From contig JAMONG010000271.1 of the NCBI GenBank assembly GCA_027066595.1, positions 1 to 23,090 on the forward strand: DNA of 23,090 bases, read 5' to 3'. Numbering within the stretch: position 1 is the first letter of the stretch; each line of letters begins with the position of its first letter. Under the pieces are notes generated by a model. The model was not told the DNA's origin. It did not search any database and saw only the letters and a list, made by a program, of their open reading frames with translations. The stretch is from Sulfurovum sp. (lineage in GTDB: Bacteria > Campylobacterota > Campylobacteria > Campylobacterales > Sulfurovaceae). Position numbers and translations under genes: made by a program. Positions 21,377 through 23,090 of this stretch are shown here, one piece after another.

Positions 21377-21961
21377 ATGCTATTAAAACAAATTCGAAAT
21401 ATATCATTTTTACTAAGTTTGATGGGTGTATTGCTTTATGCAAATAAGTTGAGTTTTGATAAAACATTGTCTTCGCAAGGAATAAGTTTTCACATCATCA
21501 CAACAGGAGAGGGTTCATTGCGTCAACTTAGTATTACGCCCTCAGGTTTAGAGATTGATAATACTGTGATTCATCAAGAGATTGATGGGGTTGTGACAGG
21601 TGTAGAGGTGGCAGATCTTAATGTAGATGCTTCGCCTGAAATATATATCTATACTACATCAGCAGGGAGTGGTGCATATGGAAATGTGATAGCGTATAGT
21701 GCTAATCATAAAAAAACACTAAGTATCATCTCTTTTCCTGAACTTGATGTTGCATCAAAAGAAGCAAAAGGCTATATGGGACATGATAGCTTTGGTATTG
21801 TAGACAATGCTTTAGTGAGACACTTTCCTATATATAAAAAGAATGATAGTAATGTAAAACCCACAGGCGGTACACGCCAATTGACATATAAGCTTCAAAT
21901 GGGAGAGGCTTCATGGCAGTTAAAGTTAGAGAAAATATTTGAACTAGAGAAAGGCTTATAA
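21377..21961 (+). CDS. pliI: PliI-type periplasmic lysozyme inhibitor
   Basis: PliI proteins bind and block invertebrate-type (i-type) lysozyme in the periplasm of Gram-negative bacteria. The 194-residue product has a signal peptide (about 1-22; hydrophobic 9-20, cleavage likely after LLYA). The mature part carries the family's most typical stretch: EIDGVVTGVEVADLNVD (about 68-84), SPEIYIYTTSAGSGAYGNV (86-104), PELDVASKEAKGYMGHDSF and KPTGGTRQLTYKL. The exposed SGAY loop (98-101) corresponds to the Ser-Gly-x-Tyr loop I recall as inserting into the lysozyme active site. It has its own promoter and a good ribosome site and lies between the RluD-like gene and ffh, a junction that is close-packed in C. 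jejuni. This suggests a later insertion. Its presence hints at contact with lysozyme-producing invertebrates. Confidence 0.82.
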   Translation: MLLKQIRNISFLLSLMGVLLYANKLSFDKTLSSQGISFHIITTGEGSLRQLSITPSGLEIDNTVIHQEIDGVVTGVEVADLNVDASPEIYIYTTSAGSGAYGNVIAYSANHKKTLSIISFPELDVASKEAKGYMGHDSFGIVDNALVRHFPIYKKNDSNVKPTGGTRQLTYKLQMGEASWQLKLEKIFELEKGL

Positions 21962-22013
21962 ATTGTGTTGTGTACAAGCAAGTTACCGTGAAATATTTGT
22001 ATTAAGCCCAAAT

Positions 22014-22023
22014 AGGGTAAAAT
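22014..22023 (+). promoter_or_regulatory. Likely ffh promoter (AGGGTAAAAT)
   Basis: The motif includes a TAAAAT -10-like box, 36 bases before the ffh ATG, with start point near 22030 and AAGGT (22049-22053) before the start codon. The same ten bases occur at 9621-9630 and 16453-16462. The 97-base gap between pliI and ffh holds nothing else I recognise. Confidence 0.45.
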
Positions 22024-22058
22024 CGCAACAATAATATAGAACACATACAAGGTAAAAA

Positions 22059-23090
22059 ATGTTTGATAATTTAACCGACAGTTTTAAAAATGCCATTGGC
22101 AAAATACGTTTTCATGATGATGAAAAAGCACTTAAAAAAGCAACCACAGAACTTAAAAAGTCACTTCTTAAATCGGATGTGCATCATAAGGTAGTTAAAG
22201 ACCTTATCTCAACGGTTGAGTTTGAGACTAAAAAACATGGTGTAGGAAAAGATAATTTTCTTAAAGCACTCCAAGACAAACTCACAGACATACTCACACT
22301 AGAAGGAGCACCTAAAGGCTTTACCTTCGCTTCTAAGCCACCAACTGTTGTGTTGATGATAGGTTTGCAAGGTTCTGGTAAAACGACTAGTACAGGTAAA
22401 CTAGCATACTTCCTCAAAGAACAAAAAAAGAAAAAAGTACTTGTGATTGCTGCAGATTTACAAAGACTTGCAGCGGTTGAACAACTCAAACAGATTACTG
22501 CGGGTATAGAAGTGGAGCTGGTAGCAGACGAGAGTGCAACACCAACACAGATAGTCAAACGAGGTCTTGAAAAGGCGGAGAAAGAGCTTTATGATGTTGT
22601 GCTCATAGATACTGCTGGACGTTTAGCCATAGATGATGAACTTATGGATGAGCTAGCAGAAGTCAAAAAAGTAGCCAACCCTGATGAACTTTTCTATGTG
22701 GCAGATGCTATGACAGGGCAAGATGCTGTACGAACTGCGCAAACCTTTAAAGATAAGATAGGTATCACAGGTGTGGTACTTTCTAAATTTGATGGAGATG
22801 GTAAAGGTGGGGTGGCACTTGGATTGACTCAGCAAGTAGGTGTACCTCTACGTTTCATTGGTAATGGTGAGAAGATGCCAGACTTAGAGCAGTTTATCTC
22901 AGACAGGATAGTAAGTCGTCTGATGGGTGCAGGAGATGTGGAAGGTCTAGCAGAGAGAGCAGCAGCGACCATAGACCCTAAAGAAGCAAAAAGAATGACC
23001 CAAAAGATTAAAAAAGGGAAATTTAACTTCAACGATTTTTTAGCCCAAATGGAGCAGATGAAAAAACTAGGAAGCATGAAGTCCATCATG
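22059..23090 (+). CDS. ffh: Signal recognition particle protein Ffh (5' part)
   Basis: Ffh binds 4.5S RNA and signal sequences and, with FtsY, delivers nascent membrane proteins to the Sec translocon. The gene is open to the window end, giving 344 residues of about 450. The N domain opens with MFDNLTDSFKNAIGKIRF. The G domain has GLQGSGKTT (P-loop), AADLQRLAAVEQL, IDTAGR, SKFDGDGKGG and FIGNGEKMPDLEQF. The start of the Met-rich M domain follows (FNFNDFLAQMEQMKKLG…). 'DLQRLAAVEQL' has Leu where E. coli has Pro, which seems typical of the phylum. The ATG is preceded by AAGGT with a short A-rich spacer. In C. jejuni ffh directly follows the RluD-like gene (Cj0708-Cj0709), whereas pliI intervenes here. 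Confidence 0.96.
   Translation, partial: MFDNLTDSFKNAIGKIRFHDDEKALKKATTELKKSLLKSDVHHKVVKDLISTVEFETKKHGVGKDNFLKALQDKLTDILTLEGAPKGFTFASKPPTVVLMIGLQGSGKTTSTGKLAYFLKEQKKKKVLVIAADLQRLAAVEQLKQITAGIEVELVADESATPTQIVKRGLEKAEKELYDVVLIDTAGRLAIDDELMDELAEVKKVANPDELFYVADAMTGQDAVRTAQTFKDKIGITGVVLSKFDGDGKGGVALGLTQQVGVPLRFIGNGEKMPDLEQFISDRIVSRLMGAGDVEGLAERAAATIDPKEAKRMTQKIKKGKFNFNDFLAQMEQMKKLGSMKSIM

Noticed and set aside
1..23090. CRISPR arrays, tRNA/rRNA genes, insertion sequences, prophage or defence islands
   Set aside because: I looked for regular direct repeats, clover-leaf-type sequences, transposase or nuclease motifs and att-like duplications and saw none; all gaps are under about 150 bases.

Overview
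The window is AT-rich chromosomal DNA from a member of the Campylobacterota (Epsilonproteobacteria). A free-living or host-associated relative of Sulfurovum/Sulfurimonas fits better than Helicobacter or Campylobacter, but the genus is inference. The main evidence is gene order. From memory, the run purE - glyQ - Nif3-like - zinc-ribbon coiled-coil (FlgZ/HP0958 type) - waaA - RluD-like - ffh matches the C. jejuni Cj0702-Cj0709 block and H. pylori HP0956-HP0960, and bioF - pbp1A matches HP0598-HP0597. Promoters mostly show a -10 box (TATAAT or TAAAAT) with no recognisable -35, as is usual in this phylum.

Layout, left to right. (1) The 3' end of murG, then a small lipoprotein with two tandem Cys-containing repeats. 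(2) A tight plus-strand block from alaS to a CPA1 Na+/H+ antiporter: alaS, a four-helix membrane protein, maf, bioF, PBP1A, antiporter. It has TAATG overlaps and gaps of a few bases, so it is probably one operon. (3) A minus-strand island from about 9.1 to 12.0 kb: an unknown lipoprotein, glnA with a Phe in place of the adenylylated Tyr, and a PHP-type histidinol phosphatase. Hairpins close both ends of this island's 3' side. (4) A divergent promoter region at about 12 kb, then a second plus-strand block: a U32 (TrhP-like) protein, purE, glyQ, purK and a second purE. (5) A separately promoted Y-family DNA polymerase with a large insertion in its catalytic region. (6) A third plus-strand block: Nif3-like, FlgZ-like, waaA, RluD-like. 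(7) A PliI-type periplasmic lysozyme inhibitor with its own promoter, then the 5' part of ffh, cut by the window edge.

Most genes are housekeeping: translation (alaS, glyQ, tRNA and rRNA modification), cell envelope (murG, PBP1A, waaA), purine, biotin and glutamine synthesis, and protein targeting. The parts that look accessory are the two lipoproteins, the purK-purE2-polymerase group and pliI, which sit inside otherwise conserved gene order. I see no CRISPR array, transposase, phage gene, toxin-antitoxin pair, tRNA or rRNA, and no clear new multigene system. The items most worth following are the lysozyme inhibitor, the paired purE genes, a GC-rich palindrome inside alaS, apparently leaderless starts for two genes, a pseudoknot-like pair of overlapping inverted repeats downstream of the first lipoprotein, and a repeated intergenic motif (AGGGTAAAAT).
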